From NCBI GenBank assembly GCA_027064045.1, contig JAMOQK010000021.1, positions 1 to 56,183 of the forward strand: a DNA stretch of 56,183 nt. The letters run 5' to 3'. Shown piece by piece: positions 11,734 to 20,105 of the stretch (within the stretch, counting starts at the first letter, position 1; each line of letters opens with the position of its first letter). The position numbers were made by a program, and so were the translations under genes. This stretch comes from Sulfurimonas sp. Lineage in GTDB: Bacteria; Campylobacterota; Campylobacteria; Campylobacterales; Sulfurimonadaceae. The notes beneath the pieces were generated by a model, which saw nothing but the letters and a program-made list of their open reading frames with translations, was not told the origin of the DNA and searched no databases.

Positions 11734-13068
11734 TTAAACCTTAGTATCCAACCAAACTCTTTTTTTATAGATATATGCATATATCAACCCTTTTAAAAGC
11801 GTTTCTATGTTCATAATAGCAAAAATAACAATAATTCCAAATCCAAGTTTATAAGCTATATATGATGGGATAACTCTAAAAAACCATAAAGAAAGAACAT
11901 TAATTTTAAGCGTAGTTTTTGTTGCTCCTGCACCCCTTAATGAAGCAGAATACACAAACATTATAGCTAGTGGAATTTGAGCTAAACCAACCAATATGAG
12001 ATAGTATGACGCAACCTTTATAGTTTCAATATCTTTAGTAAAAAAACTCACTAAAAACTCAGGAAATATTATAAGAATTATACCGACACTTCCCATAAAC
12101 ACATAAGCCACACGCCCACTTATTATCCCCATGTTGTAAGCTTTATCTTTATCTTTTGCACCTAGACTTTGTCCAACCAATGCCATCGCAGCTATGGCAA
12201 AACCGAACCCTGGCATAAAAGCTATCCCCTCTATACGAAGTCCAACTTGATACCCTGCCAACTCTGTTGTTCCATAAGCAGTAATGATTGAGACAAAAAC
12301 TAAAAAACTCATACTTGAAATCCCTCGGTCTAACGCAGCACTCCAACCCACATGCCAAACTCTTTGTAAATCTCTTTTAGATAAAATCGGGATGAGATTT
12401 ATCTTGGCATGTGGGAATCTCATTAAAATGAGATAAGAGCAAACATTAAAAACATAAGATATTAAAGTTGCATAAGCCGCACCCTCTATTCCCATAGCTT
12501 CAACACCAAAATGACCAAAAATAAAAACATAATTTAAAGAAGCGTTTATACCTGCTGAAACTAATTTAATGATAAATGAACTCTTAGTATCACCAGCTGC
12601 TGAGAGAGCATTGTAAAAAAGAGTATCTAAAAAAATAATACTAATCCCACATGCCAAAATTTTAAAGTATGCAGAACCTTGTTGCACAACCCCAGCTTCT
12701 GCACCCATCATCTCATATACGGTATCACTTCCAAAATACCCACCAACACTTACAAAAACAGATAATAAAAGAGCAAAAACAGCCAAACCAAAAAGAAGTG
12801 CAGACGCTCTTTTTTTTCTACCCTGACCAATAAACCTAGATATTAGTGCATTTCCACCAACAACATAAAGCGTCATCAGCACATTTATAATCATCATAAA
12901 CTGCATAGTCATCCCAACAGCAGCCAAAGCATAAATGTTAAGAGAACCAACCATCAACATATCTATAAGAACTTGAAGTATATCTATAAAATGTTTTAAT
13001 GCAGCAGGAAGTGCAAGAGATAAAACTTTTTTTGTGTCTTTTGAAATTATTTTTGAATTATATATCAT
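11734..13068 (-). CDS. MATE-family multidrug/toxin efflux transporter
   Basis: A 444-aa integral membrane protein with about twelve hydrophobic segments in two similar halves, beginning LALPAALKHFIDILQVLIDMLM and including the MATE-type GNALISRFIGQGRKKRA and MALVGQSLGAKDKDKA loops. MATE proteins export cationic drugs or metabolites using Na+ or H+ gradients; the substrate here is unknown. It heads the ligA-truD gene run (18 nt to ligA). Three exact copies of the 9-bp motif lie in it. Confidence 0.9.
   Translation of the reverse strand: MIYNSKIISKDTKKVLSLALPAALKHFIDILQVLIDMLMVGSLNIYALAAVGMTMQFMMIINVLMTLYVVGGNALISRFIGQGRKKRASALLFGLAVFALLLSVFVSVGGYFGSDTVYEMMGAEAGVVQQGSAYFKILACGISIIFLDTLFYNALSAAGDTKSSFIIKLVSAGINASLNYVFIFGHFGVEAMGIEGAAYATLISYVFNVCSYLILMRFPHAKINLIPILSKRDLQRVWHVGWSAALDRGISSMSFLVFVSIITAYGTTELAGYQVGLRIEGIAFMPGFGFAIAAMALVGQSLGAKDKDKAYNMGIISGRVAYVFMGSVGIILIIFPEFLVSFFTKDIETIKVASYYLILVGLAQIPLAIMFVYSASLRGAGATKTTLKINVLSLWFFRVIPSYIAYKLGFGIIVIFAIMNIETLLKGLIYAYIYKKRVWLDTKV
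12348..12356 (-). repeat. 9-mer GGCATGTGG, exact copy 8
   Basis: In the MATE gene; encodes His-Val in VWHVGW. It forms an inverted pair with the copy 50 nt further on. Confidence 0.85.
12406..12414 (+). repeat. 9-mer GGCATGTGG, exact copy 9
   Basis: In the MATE gene; read as Pro-His-Ala. Inverted relative to the copy at 12348. Confidence 0.85.
12647..12655 (-). repeat. 9-mer GGCATGTGG, exact copy 10
   Basis: In the MATE gene; encodes Ala-Cys-Gly. It is the last exact copy for nearly 17 kb. Confidence 0.85.
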
Positions 13069-13108
13069 CCATAAAGAATATCATAAAAAAAGAAATTTTT
13101 AAATTTTC

Positions 13109-13135
13109 TAAAGTTATTTTATATTTAACCGATGT
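13109..13135 (+). promoter_or_regulatory. Sigma-28 (FliA)-type promoter of flaG
   Basis: TAAAGTTA at 13109-13116, an 11-nt spacer, then ACCGATGT at 13128-13135. This matches the flagellar sigma-28 consensus (TAAAGTTT, 11 nt, GCCGATAA) at most positions including the CCGAT core. It lies about 36 nt before the flaG ATG, after a suitable transcription start distance. FlaG is a late flagellar gene in Campylobacterota, which supports the call. Confidence 0.6.
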
Positions 13136-13171
13136 ATTGATTACATAGTATTATTTTCTAAGGAGGGCGTC

Positions 13172-13567
13172 ATGGATGGCATAGCAAATGTTGCAAAACA
13201 GCAACAAACTCAGGTAAGTACTTCGCATGTAAGTACTGTAGAAACTCAAGGAAGAGTACCCCAACAGGCACATCATATGCAAGACAAACAAGATAGCTCT
13301 GTTGGGCAAACACAGAAACAATCTTCTCAAGGGCATAAGATTGATTCTCAAAAAGATGTACAAGAATTGGTGGATCAGCTAAACGATGCGATGGCACCGA
13401 TGAATACAAGCCTAAAATTTGGGGTAGATAGAGATGACATCTTTTATGTTTCAGTTATAGAAAAAGAAACAAGCAAAATGATTAGAAGATTTCCAGCAGA
13501 AAAAGCAGCTGATTTTCTTCCAAAAATGCAAGAAGTAACTGGAATTTTATTTGATTCAAAAGGCTAA
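13172..13567 (+). CDS. flaG: FlaG-family flagellar protein
   Basis: A 131-aa protein with a low-complexity Gln/Ser/His-rich N-terminal half and a C-terminal FlaG domain: LKFGVDRDDIFYVSVIEK, then MIRRFPAEKAADFLPKM. FlaG limits filament length or affects filament composition in Campylobacter and Helicobacter. A strong AAGGAGG ribosome site (13160-13167) and a sigma-28-type promoter precede it. It is monocistronic here, with a hairpin right after the stop. No fliD or fliS follows. Confidence 0.88.
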   Translation: MDGIANVAKQQQTQVSTSHVSTVETQGRVPQQAHHMQDKQDSSVGQTQKQSSQGHKIDSQKDVQELVDQLNDAMAPMNTSLKFGVDRDDIFYVSVIEKETSKMIRRFPAEKAADFLPKMQEVTGILFDSKG

Positions 13568-13605
13568 TTAGATACTCAAAAGCCTTTTGAATACCTCTTT
13601 TTCTC
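13554..13605 (+). terminator. Probable intrinsic terminator of flaG
   Basis: A perfect 12-bp stem (13554-13565 with 13581-13592), a 15-nt loop, then a T-rich run ACCTCTTTTTCTC. The left arm overlaps the final flaG codons. Confidence 0.6.
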
Positions 13606-13689
13606 AAAATCTTCATCTATTGGCTAACCGTTTTTTAATACTTTTTATTGTAAAATCGCGATAATTATTTTATGAAAAAGGTTTTTTAT

Positions 13690-14904
13690 ATGAAAAAAGA
13701 GGTTAAAAAAGTAGTTCTTGCCTATTCTGGTGGACTCGATACTAGCATTATTTTAAAATGGTTACAAGATGAGTATAACTGTGAAGTTGTAACTTTTACA
13801 GCTGATTTAGGTCAAGGTGAAGAACTTGAACCTGCAAGATTAAAAGCCTTAGAATTTGGAATTAAACCTGAAAATATTTTTATTGATGATTTAAGAGAAG
13901 AATTTGTTAAAGACTTTGTTTATCCAATGTTTAGAGCAAATGCTATCTATGAAGGTGAATACCTTTTAGGAACTTCTATCGCTCGTCCACTAATCGCCAA
14001 AAGACAAGCAGAAATTGCTAAAATCACAGGTGCTGATGGTGTAAGTCACGGTGCAACTGGTAAAGGAAATGATCAAGTTCGTTTTGAAATGGGTTATCTT
14101 GGTCAAGATTCAACTCTTACTATTATTGCACCTTGGAGAGAGTGGGATCTAAACTCAAGGGAAAAACTTCTATCATATGCTGAAAAACATGGTATTCCTA
14201 TTGAGAAAAAAGGTAAAAAATCACCTTATTCTATGGATGCAAATCTACTTCATATCTCTTATGAGGGTGGGATTTTAGAAGACCCATCAGCTGAACCAGA
14301 AGAGAGCATGTGGCTTTGGTCAAACTCTCCCCAGAATGCTCCAGATGAAGCTGAATATATCGAAATAGGCTATAAAAATGGTGATCCAATTACACTAAAT
14401 GGTAAAAAGTTAAGCCCAGCAACTATGCTAAAAACATTAAATGAACTTGGTGGAAAACACGGTATTGGTCGTGTTGACATAGTTGAAAACCGTTTTGTCG
14501 GCATGAAAGCAAGAGGTTGTTATGAAACTCCAGGTGGAACAATCATGCTTAAAGCTCACAGAGCGATAGAGTCTATAACACTAGACCGTGAAGCAGCACA
14601 CTTAAAAGATGAGATGATGCCACGATATGCAAAACTTATTTATAATGGTTTTTGGTTTAGCCCTGAGAGAGAGATGCTTCAATCTGCAATAGACAACACT
14701 CAAAAATATGTAGAAGGAACTGTTCGTCTTAAATTATATAAAGGTAGTGTTATGGTTGTTGGTCGTTCTTCAGAAGTTTCACTATTTAATGCTGAATACT
14801 CAACTTTTGAAGAGGATGAAGTATATAACCAAAAAGATGCAGAAGGTTTTATAAAACTAAATGCACTTCGATTTATAATCGAGGGTAAAGCACACAGAAA
14901 CTAA
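13690..14904 (+). CDS. argG: Argininosuccinate synthase
   Basis: Joins citrulline and aspartate with ATP in arginine synthesis. The PP-loop ATP-binding motif AYSGGLDTS is near the N-terminus, and the 404-aa protein is full length. An in-frame ATG exists at 13672, but the one at 13690 is preferred because an AAAAAGG ribosome site sits 8 nt before it and homologues begin [16 protein letters not shown] near copy of the 9-bp motif (AGCATGTGG) lies at 14305. Confidence 0.95.
   Translation: MKKEVKKVVLAYSGGLDTSIILKWLQDEYNCEVVTFTADLGQGEELEPARLKALEFGIKPENIFIDDLREEFVKDFVYPMFRANAIYEGEYLLGTSIARPLIAKRQAEIAKITGADGVSHGATGKGNDQVRFEMGYLGQDSTLTIIAPWREWDLNSREKLLSYAEKHGIPIEKKGKKSPYSMDANLLHISYEGGILEDPSAEPEESMWLWSNSPQNAPDEAEYIEIGYKNGDPITLNGKKLSPATMLKTLNELGGKHGIGRVDIVENRFVGMKARGCYETPGGTIMLKAHRAIESITLDREAAHLKDEMMPRYAKLIYNGFWFSPEREMLQSAIDNTQKYVEGTVRLKLYKGSVMVVGRSSEVSLFNAEYSTFEEDEVYNQKDAEGFIKLNALRFIIEGKAHRN
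14305..14313 (+). repeat. 9-mer variant AGCATGTGG
   Basis: In argG; one mismatch at the first base. It is the only near copy seen in the plus-strand gene block 13-29 kb and may be chance. Confidence 0.35.
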
Positions 14905-14918
14905 AGGTATAACATAGT

Positions 14919-15656
14919 ATGAGCATAATTAAAATAGATATGAACTCAGATGAATTCCAAGCTGAATTGGAAAAAACAATAAAATTTACAGATAAAGTTT
15001 GTGAATCTAAAGGGTGGGTTTACAACCCGCAAGAGGAAGTAAACGAAGGTGTACAGATGGGTCTTGCTAGAAACAGGATGATGTACAAAAAAAGATTTTG
15101 CCCATGTTTTATGGTTGATACAACTGGTGAAAAACCAAAATCTGTAGATGAGAGAATCTGTCCATGTAAACCAGCCATAGAAAATGAAATTCCTAACGAA
15201 GGTAAATGTCACTGTGGAATTTTTTGTACACCGGAGTATGCACAAGCTAAAAAAGTTGAACTTGGTATGGAAGAGGTTATCCATACACATTCAAGAGGAC
15301 TTACCAAAGAAGAATGCGAAGCACTTGTAAATCAAGCTGAACTAGATGGTGATGAGTTAGTGGCACTTATGGAAGCTAGAGAAATTGGTATGGTTACTTT
15401 TAAACTTGTTGATGTTAGAGAACATATGGAGTGGCAAATGGGACATATAGCTGGTGCTGATAAACTTGTACCAACAAGTAGTTTCTTTGCAACTTGGGAT
15501 GAAGCAAAACTGGCAAAAGATGAAAATATAATACTATATTGTCATGTAGGAAGCAGAAGTGCGCATGTTGCTAGAATATTAAAAGATATGGGATATGCTA
15601 AGATAGGAAACCTTACTTATGGTATTGTCTCTTATAGTGGCGAAATAAAAAGATAG
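14919..15656 (+). CDS. Ferredoxin-thioredoxin reductase catalytic domain fused to rhodanese
   Basis: A 245-aa two-domain protein. Residues about 20-110 hold the six-Cys pattern of the FTR catalytic chain: CPC at 61-63, CPC at 81-83, CHC at 97-99, which binds a [4Fe-4S] cluster next to a redox disulfide. Residues about 128-245 form a rhodanese-like domain with VDVREHMEWQMGHI and the active loop CHVGSR (Cys208). FTR passes electrons from ferredoxin to thioredoxin-type disulfides, and rhodanese carries persulfide sulfur. The fusion suggests ferredoxin-driven reduction of a protein persulfide or disulfide in sulfur metabolism, which is inference. No FTR variable subunit is adjacent. Confidence 0.85.
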   Translation: MSIIKIDMNSDEFQAELEKTIKFTDKVCESKGWVYNPQEEVNEGVQMGLARNRMMYKKRFCPCFMVDTTGEKPKSVDERICPCKPAIENEIPNEGKCHCGIFCTPEYAQAKKVELGMEEVIHTHSRGLTKEECEALVNQAELDGDELVALMEAREIGMVTFKLVDVREHMEWQMGHIAGADKLVPTSSFFATWDEAKLAKDENIILYCHVGSRSAHVARILKDMGYAKIGNLTYGIVSYSGEIKR

Positions 15657-15665
15657 GATTAATAG

Positions 15666-16112
15666 ATGAAAGTATTACTTATAAAAGATGTAAAAAGTCT
15701 AGGGAAAAAAGGCGAAGTTAAAGAAGTTAAACCGGGTTATGGTCAAAACTTCCTAATCAAAAAAGGTTTTGCAAGACTTGCAACTCCAGAGATACTTGAG
15801 CAACATGCACAAGATGAACTTATAGTTGCACAAAACCTTGAAAAAGAGGTAAATGCACTTAAAGAGATAGCTAAACAACTTGATAAAGCTGAGATTATCA
15901 TCACTAAAAAAGTAGGTCAAAATGGTCACCTTTTTGGTGCTGTAACAAAAGATGAAATAGCTCACGCATTAAAAGAACAACACAACATAGAGATAGATAA
16001 AAAACATATAAATGAAAAATCAGCTATCAAAACAGTTGGTGAGCATGACCTTGACTTCAAACTAGGTCACGGACTTCATGCCACACTTCATGTGGATGTT
16101 CAAGGCGAATAA
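15666..16112 (+). CDS. rplI: 50S ribosomal protein L9
   Basis: A 148-aa protein with the L9 N-terminal domain ([31 protein letters not shown]) and C-terminal L9 domain, joined by the usual long helix. It starts 9 nt after the FTR-rhodanese gene. Its TAA overlaps the hslV ATG (TAATG), so translation is probably coupled. Confidence 0.97.
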   Translation: MKVLLIKDVKSLGKKGEVKEVKPGYGQNFLIKKGFARLATPEILEQHAQDELIVAQNLEKEVNALKEIAKQLDKAEIIITKKVGQNGHLFGAVTKDEIAHALKEQHNIEIDKKHINEKSAIKTVGEHDLDFKLGHGLHATLHVDVQGE

Positions 16113-16657
16113 TGTTTGATGCTACTACAATACTCGCTTACAAAGGTGAAAATAAAGCTGTAATTGGTGGAGATGGTCAAGTTACTTTTGGAAACAGTGT
16201 TTTAAAAGGCAATGCAACCAAAATCCGTACACTTCACCATGGTAAGATTTTAGCTGGTTTTGCAGGAAGTACAGCCGATGCTTTTAACCTTTTTGATATG
16301 TTTGAAGATTTTTTAGAAGATAAACGAGGCGATCTCTTAAAATCAGTCATAGAGTTTTCAAAAGCATGGAGAAAAGACAAAGTTCTTCGTCGCCTTGAGG
16401 CTATGATGATAGTGATAAATACAAAACATATATTCATATTAACTGGTAACGGCGATGTAGTAGAACCTGAAGATGGGCAAATCGCTTCTATTGGAAGTGG
16501 TGGAAACTTCGCCATCTCAGCTGCTAGAGCCTTAAAAAAACATGCTACAAATATGGATGAAGAAGAACTTGTAAAAGAATCACTCCATATAGCTGCAGAC
16601 CTTTGCATATACACAAACCACAACATAAAAACCCTGATTTTAGAGGATGAAAACTAA
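16112..16657 (+). CDS. hslV: ATP-dependent protease HslV, proteolytic subunit
   Basis: Proteasome-like threonine protease that works with the HslU ATPase. The catalytic Thr is normally exposed by removing Met1. Here the protein begins [13 protein letters not shown], so a four- or five-residue leader must be removed to expose Thr5 or Thr6; as I recall Helicobacter HslV begins the same way. The body has VIGGDGQVT and [10 protein letters not shown] blocks and the 181-aa length of the family. It overlaps rplI by 1 nt and hslU. Confidence 0.95.
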   Translation: MFDATTILAYKGENKAVIGGDGQVTFGNSVLKGNATKIRTLHHGKILAGFAGSTADAFNLFDMFEDFLEDKRGDLLKSVIEFSKAWRKDKVLRRLEAMMIVINTKHIFILTGNGDVVEPEDGQIASIGSGGNFAISAARALKKHATNMDEEELVKESLHIAADLCIYTNHNIKTLILEDEN

Positions 16658-16658
16658 G

Positions 16659-17987
16659 ATGAATATGACTCCAAAAGAGATAGTAGCATATCTTGATGAT
16701 TATGTAATAAGCCAAAAAGATGCTAAAAAAACCATAGCATTGGCACTTCGTACAAGATATAGACGAATGCAACTAGATGAAGATTTACAAAACGAAATAA
16801 TGCCAAAAAACATCTTAATGATAGGCTCAACAGGTGTTGGTAAAACAGAGATTTCACGCAGACTTGCAAAGATGATGAAAGTTCCTTTTATAAAGGTTGA
16901 AGCGAGTAAATATACTGAAGTTGGTTTTGTAGGTCGTGATGTAGAGTCTATGATAAGAGATTTAGTTCTAAACTCTATAAGTATTGTAAAATCTGAAAAA
17001 GAGGAACAAAACCAAGACAAAATCAACAACTATGTTTTAAATAGAATAGTTGAAAAACTTCTTCCACCTTTACCAGAAAGTGCAAGTGAAAGTAAAAAAG
17101 ATGATTATCAAAGACTTTTAGAAGCGATGGAAAAAAGAGTTGAAAATGGTGAGATGGATGAGAAAATCATAGAGTTGGAATTTGATAAAATCCATGTTGA
17201 ATTTGATGATAGCAACCTCCCACCAGAGATGGTAAAAGTTCAAGAAAGTTTTACAAAAATATTTGCAAACATCAACAAAGAAGATAATAAAAAAGAGATT
17301 AGTGTAAAAGATGCAAAAGAGGTTTTAAAACTTGAAGCTAGTAATAAACTTCTTGATAGTAACAGCATAAATACCGAGGCTTTAAAAAGAGCTGAAAATG
17401 GTGGTATCATATTTTTAGATGAGATTGACAAGATCGCCTTAAGTGAAAAATCTCAAGGTAGAAATGACCCAAGCAAAGAGGGTGTCCAAAGAGATCTGCT
17501 TCCCATAGTTGAGGGTAGCAGTGTAACCACGAAATATGGAGTTATAAATACAGACCATATACTTTTCATAGCAGCAGGTGCTTTTCATGTAAGTAAACCT
17601 AGTGATTTAATCCCTGAACTTCAAGGTAGATTTCCACTTAGAGTTGAGTTAGAATCACTAACAGAGGAAACACTTTATAAAATCCTTACACAAACTCAAA
17701 ACTCACTTTTAAAACAATATGAAGCACTTTTAGGTGTGGAGGGTATGAAACTTATATTTAAAGATGAAGCTATCAGAAGCATTGCAAAACTAGCTCATAA
17801 AGCAAATGAAACAACAGAAGATATTGGTGCTAGACGACTTCATACAGTTTTAGAAAAAGTTCTTGAAGATATAAGCTTTGAGGCAGATGAACACTCAGGT
17901 GAAGATTATGTTATCACATCTGAATTTGTACATAAAAAACTTGATACAGTTGTTGATGATGATGACTTATCCAGATATATATTATAA
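16659..17987 (+). CDS. hslU: ATP-dependent protease HslU, ATPase subunit
   Basis: AAA+ unfoldase of the HslUV protease. Walker A GSTGVGKTE, Walker B IIFLDEIDK, a long intermediate (I) domain, and the C-terminal tail ending in SRYIL, which inserts into HslV pockets. An ATG at 16647 overlaps hslV, but GAGG sits directly against it. The ATG at 16659, giving MNMTPKEIVAYLDDYV, is preferred and agrees with homologues. It ends 96 nt before era, in a hairpin-rich gap. Confidence 0.96.
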   Translation: MNMTPKEIVAYLDDYVISQKDAKKTIALALRTRYRRMQLDEDLQNEIMPKNILMIGSTGVGKTEISRRLAKMMKVPFIKVEASKYTEVGFVGRDVESMIRDLVLNSISIVKSEKEEQNQDKINNYVLNRIVEKLLPPLPESASESKKDDYQRLLEAMEKRVENGEMDEKIIELEFDKIHVEFDDSNLPPEMVKVQESFTKIFANINKEDNKKEISVKDAKEVLKLEASNKLLDSNSINTEALKRAENGGIIFLDEIDKIALSEKSQGRNDPSKEGVQRDLLPIVEGSSVTTKYGVINTDHILFIAAGAFHVSKPSDLIPELQGRFPLRVELESLTEETLYKILTQTQNSLLKQYEALLGVEGMKLIFKDEAIRSIAKLAHKANETTEDIGARRLHTVLEKVLEDISFEADEHSGEDYVITSEFVHKKLDTVVDDDDLSRYIL

Positions 17988-17995
17988 TAGTCCCC

Positions 17996-18063
17996 TAAAG
18001 GAGCAAAGCCCCTTTATTTCGATTACGCCACTGTGGCGACTAAAAAGAGACACTTATGTCTCT
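17996..18063 (+). repeat. Three consecutive small hairpins between hslU and era
   Basis: TAAAGG/CCTTTA (17996-18016), CGCCA-CTG-TGGCG (18026-18038) and a 7-bp stem AGAGACA/TGTCTCT (18046-18063) follow one another in a 96-nt gap. None has a proper T-tract, so they look more like an RNA-processing or REP-type cassette than a clean terminator. Confidence 0.5.
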
Positions 18064-18083
18064 AAACTATAAGGAAAAACAAT

Positions 18084-18962
18084 ATGACAAAAGCAGGTTT
18101 TGTATCTCTGATTGGTCGCCCAAATGCTGGAAAAAGCACACTTATGAATTCACTTTTGGGTGAAAAGATTGCAATGGTTTCACAAAAAGCCAACGCAACA
18201 AGAAAACGCTCAAATGCTATTGTTATGTATGAAGATACACAAATTATATTTATTGACACCCCTGGTTTACATGAAAAAGAGAAAGTTTTAAATCAATTTA
18301 TGCTAGATGAAGCACTAAAAGCGATGGGAGACTGTGACCTTATTGTTTACCTTGCACCAATTACAGATAGTGTAGAACATTATGAAAAATTTTTAAAATT
18401 AAATAATGACAAAGTAAAACATATCGTTGTTTTAAGTAAAATAGACCAAGTAAATCAAGAAAAATTATTTAAAAAAATCAATTCCTACTCCCCTTTTGCA
18501 CAACATTTTGAAGCACTTATACCTATTGCAATACCAAGAAAAGTTGGACATGATGATTTACTAAAAGTTATATCCAAAAACCTACCAGATTCACCTTTTT
18601 TATATAACCCAGAAGATTTAACAAGTGAATTGGTTCGTGATATTTATGCTGGTTTTATAAGAGAAGGTATCTTTGAAAATGTAAGTGATGAAATACCCTA
18701 TGAGAGTGATGTTATCATAGACTCCATAGAGGAAGATAAAGGTCTTGATAAAATCTATGCGACAATCATCATAGAAAAAGAATCTCAAAAAGGGATTTTA
18801 ATTGGTAAAGGTGGAGAGTCAATCAAAAGGATTGGTAAATCTGCAAGAGAGAAGATAGAAAGACTAAGTGGACAAAAAGCATACCTTAACCTCCAAGTGA
18901 CAGTGAAAAAAGGTTGGACAAAAGATAAAGCTTTTTTAGAAGAGATAGGATATAAATCATGA
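18084..18962 (+). CDS. era: GTPase Era
   Basis: Ribosome-assembly GTPase acting on the 3' end of 16S rRNA. The P-loop GRPNAGKST, the G3 DTPG and a C-terminal KH domain with GKGGESIKRIG are present. The G4 base-recognition motif reads SKID rather than NKxD, a substitution that still fits guanine specificity. It is 292 aa with AAGGAAAAACA before the ATG, and it overlaps the next gene by 4 nt. Confidence 0.95.
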   Translation: MTKAGFVSLIGRPNAGKSTLMNSLLGEKIAMVSQKANATRKRSNAIVMYEDTQIIFIDTPGLHEKEKVLNQFMLDEALKAMGDCDLIVYLAPITDSVEHYEKFLKLNNDKVKHIVVLSKIDQVNQEKLFKKINSYSPFAQHFEALIPIAIPRKVGHDDLLKVISKNLPDSPFLYNPEDLTSELVRDIYAGFIREGIFENVSDEIPYESDVIIDSIEEDKGLDKIYATIIIEKESQKGILIGKGGESIKRIGKSAREKIERLSGQKAYLNLQVTVKKGWTKDKAFLEEIGYKS

Positions 18963-19921
18963 AAAAAACACTCCTTTTACTATGCTTTAGCATCTCATTA
19001 TTTGCTATGGACATTTTAACTGATTATAGAGAAAATGGTATTAAAAACATTCAAAAAGAGATGGATTTAGAACTCACAAAACAAGACTATTGGCAAAAAT
19101 ATCTTAAAAATAAAGACACATCTTTTGGATATATTGAAAAATGTTCAACTCTTTTAATATGTAACAAAAATTTATCGACGCTAAACCTCTATGTACGAGA
19201 CAAAAATACCACATTTAAACTTGAAAAAAAATACCCAGCATATACAGGAAAAATAGCTGGTGATAAAGTTAAAGAGGGAGATTTAAGAACCCCAATAGGG
19301 ATTTACAATCTAACTAGAAAAGTAGAAAAACTAGATTCTTTTTATGGTCCATTAGCTTTTGTAACATCTTATCCGAATATTTATGATAAGTTTAAAGGTA
19401 AAGATGGTCATGGGATTTGGATACATGGTCTCCCAGAAGAGCAAGAAAGAGACAGTTTTACAAAAGGATGTATAGCTATTAATAACTCTAATTTAAAAAC
19501 ACTTGATAAAAAAATCAACCTAAAAAGTACATTACTTATAATCAACAAAACAAAAATAGCAAAAAATATATCGAAAAAACAATTAGCTAACATACTCGCT
19601 CAACTATACAGATGGAGATATAGTTGGATTTATAATGATATTGACACATATTTAAAATTTTATTCTGAAAACTTTATTAAAGATGGAAAAATGGATTTAC
19701 AAAAGTTTAAAAAATACAAAACAAGGATTTTTAGGAAAAATGAAGTAAAAACAATTTTATTTAACAATATAAATGTTCTTAAATATCCAAATACAGACAA
19801 TATATACCAAATAACATTTAAAGAACTTTACAAATCTCCAACTTTTAAATTTACTGGAAATAAAACACTTATTATTAAAACAGATAATGATAATAAAATA
19901 AAAATATTAACAGAAAAATAA
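18959..19921 (+). CDS. YkuD-fold L,D-carboxypeptidase/transpeptidase, Csd6/Pgp2-like
   Basis: A 320-aa secreted protein with a signal peptide (MKKTLLLLCFSISLFA). A YkuD domain (about 70-205) carries the catalytic His156 (IWIHG) and Cys171 in FTKGCIAIN. A C-terminal NTF2-like domain (about 210-320) starts LYRWRYSWIYNDIDTYLKFY. This domain order is that of Helicobacter Csd6 and Campylobacter Pgp2, L,D-carboxypeptidases that trim tetrapeptide stems and help set helical cell shape. It overlaps era by 4 nt. Transpeptidase activity cannot be excluded from sequence. Confidence 0.8.
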   Translation: MKKTLLLLCFSISLFAMDILTDYRENGIKNIQKEMDLELTKQDYWQKYLKNKDTSFGYIEKCSTLLICNKNLSTLNLYVRDKNTTFKLEKKYPAYTGKIAGDKVKEGDLRTPIGIYNLTRKVEKLDSFYGPLAFVTSYPNIYDKFKGKDGHGIWIHGLPEEQERDSFTKGCIAINNSNLKTLDKKINLKSTLLIINKTKIAKNISKKQLANILAQLYRWRYSWIYNDIDTYLKFYSENFIKDGKMDLQKFKKYKTRIFRKNEVKTILFNNINVLKYPNTDNIYQITFKELYKSPTFKFTGNKTLIIKTDNDNKIKILTEK

Positions 19922-20105
19922 TCAATAGATACTAGATTTGGGAACAAACAGAGTGTTTGTCTTAATATAAAATTTCCTTTAAGCTTAATTAAGATAAAAT
20001 CCAAGCAGTAACATTAAGATTTAAACACTTTAAAATCAAAATTGTCTAAATATTTTTTTCTAAGTGACGATTTTTTAGAGCGCAAGGATTGTAGGATTTT
20101 ATCAA
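19922..20105. other. 184-nt gap before the transformation operon
   Basis: AT-rich, no gene. A 7-bp stem with 3-nt loop (ACAAACA/TGTTTGT, 19944-19960) sits just after the previous gene and may act as a weak terminator. Downstream, TATAAAAT-like words near 19965 and AAGATAAAAT at 19991-20000 could serve as -10 sites for the operon, but no single one stands out. Confidence 0.4.

Noticed and set aside
13151..13409. Minus-strand frames opposite flaG
   Set aside because: They are shadows of the flaG coding sequence, which has a clear domain match, ribosome site and promoter.
17878..18072. Plus-strand 64-codon frame spanning the hslU end and the hairpin gap
   Set aside because: It overlaps hslU in another frame, and its distal part is simply the hairpin cassette translated.
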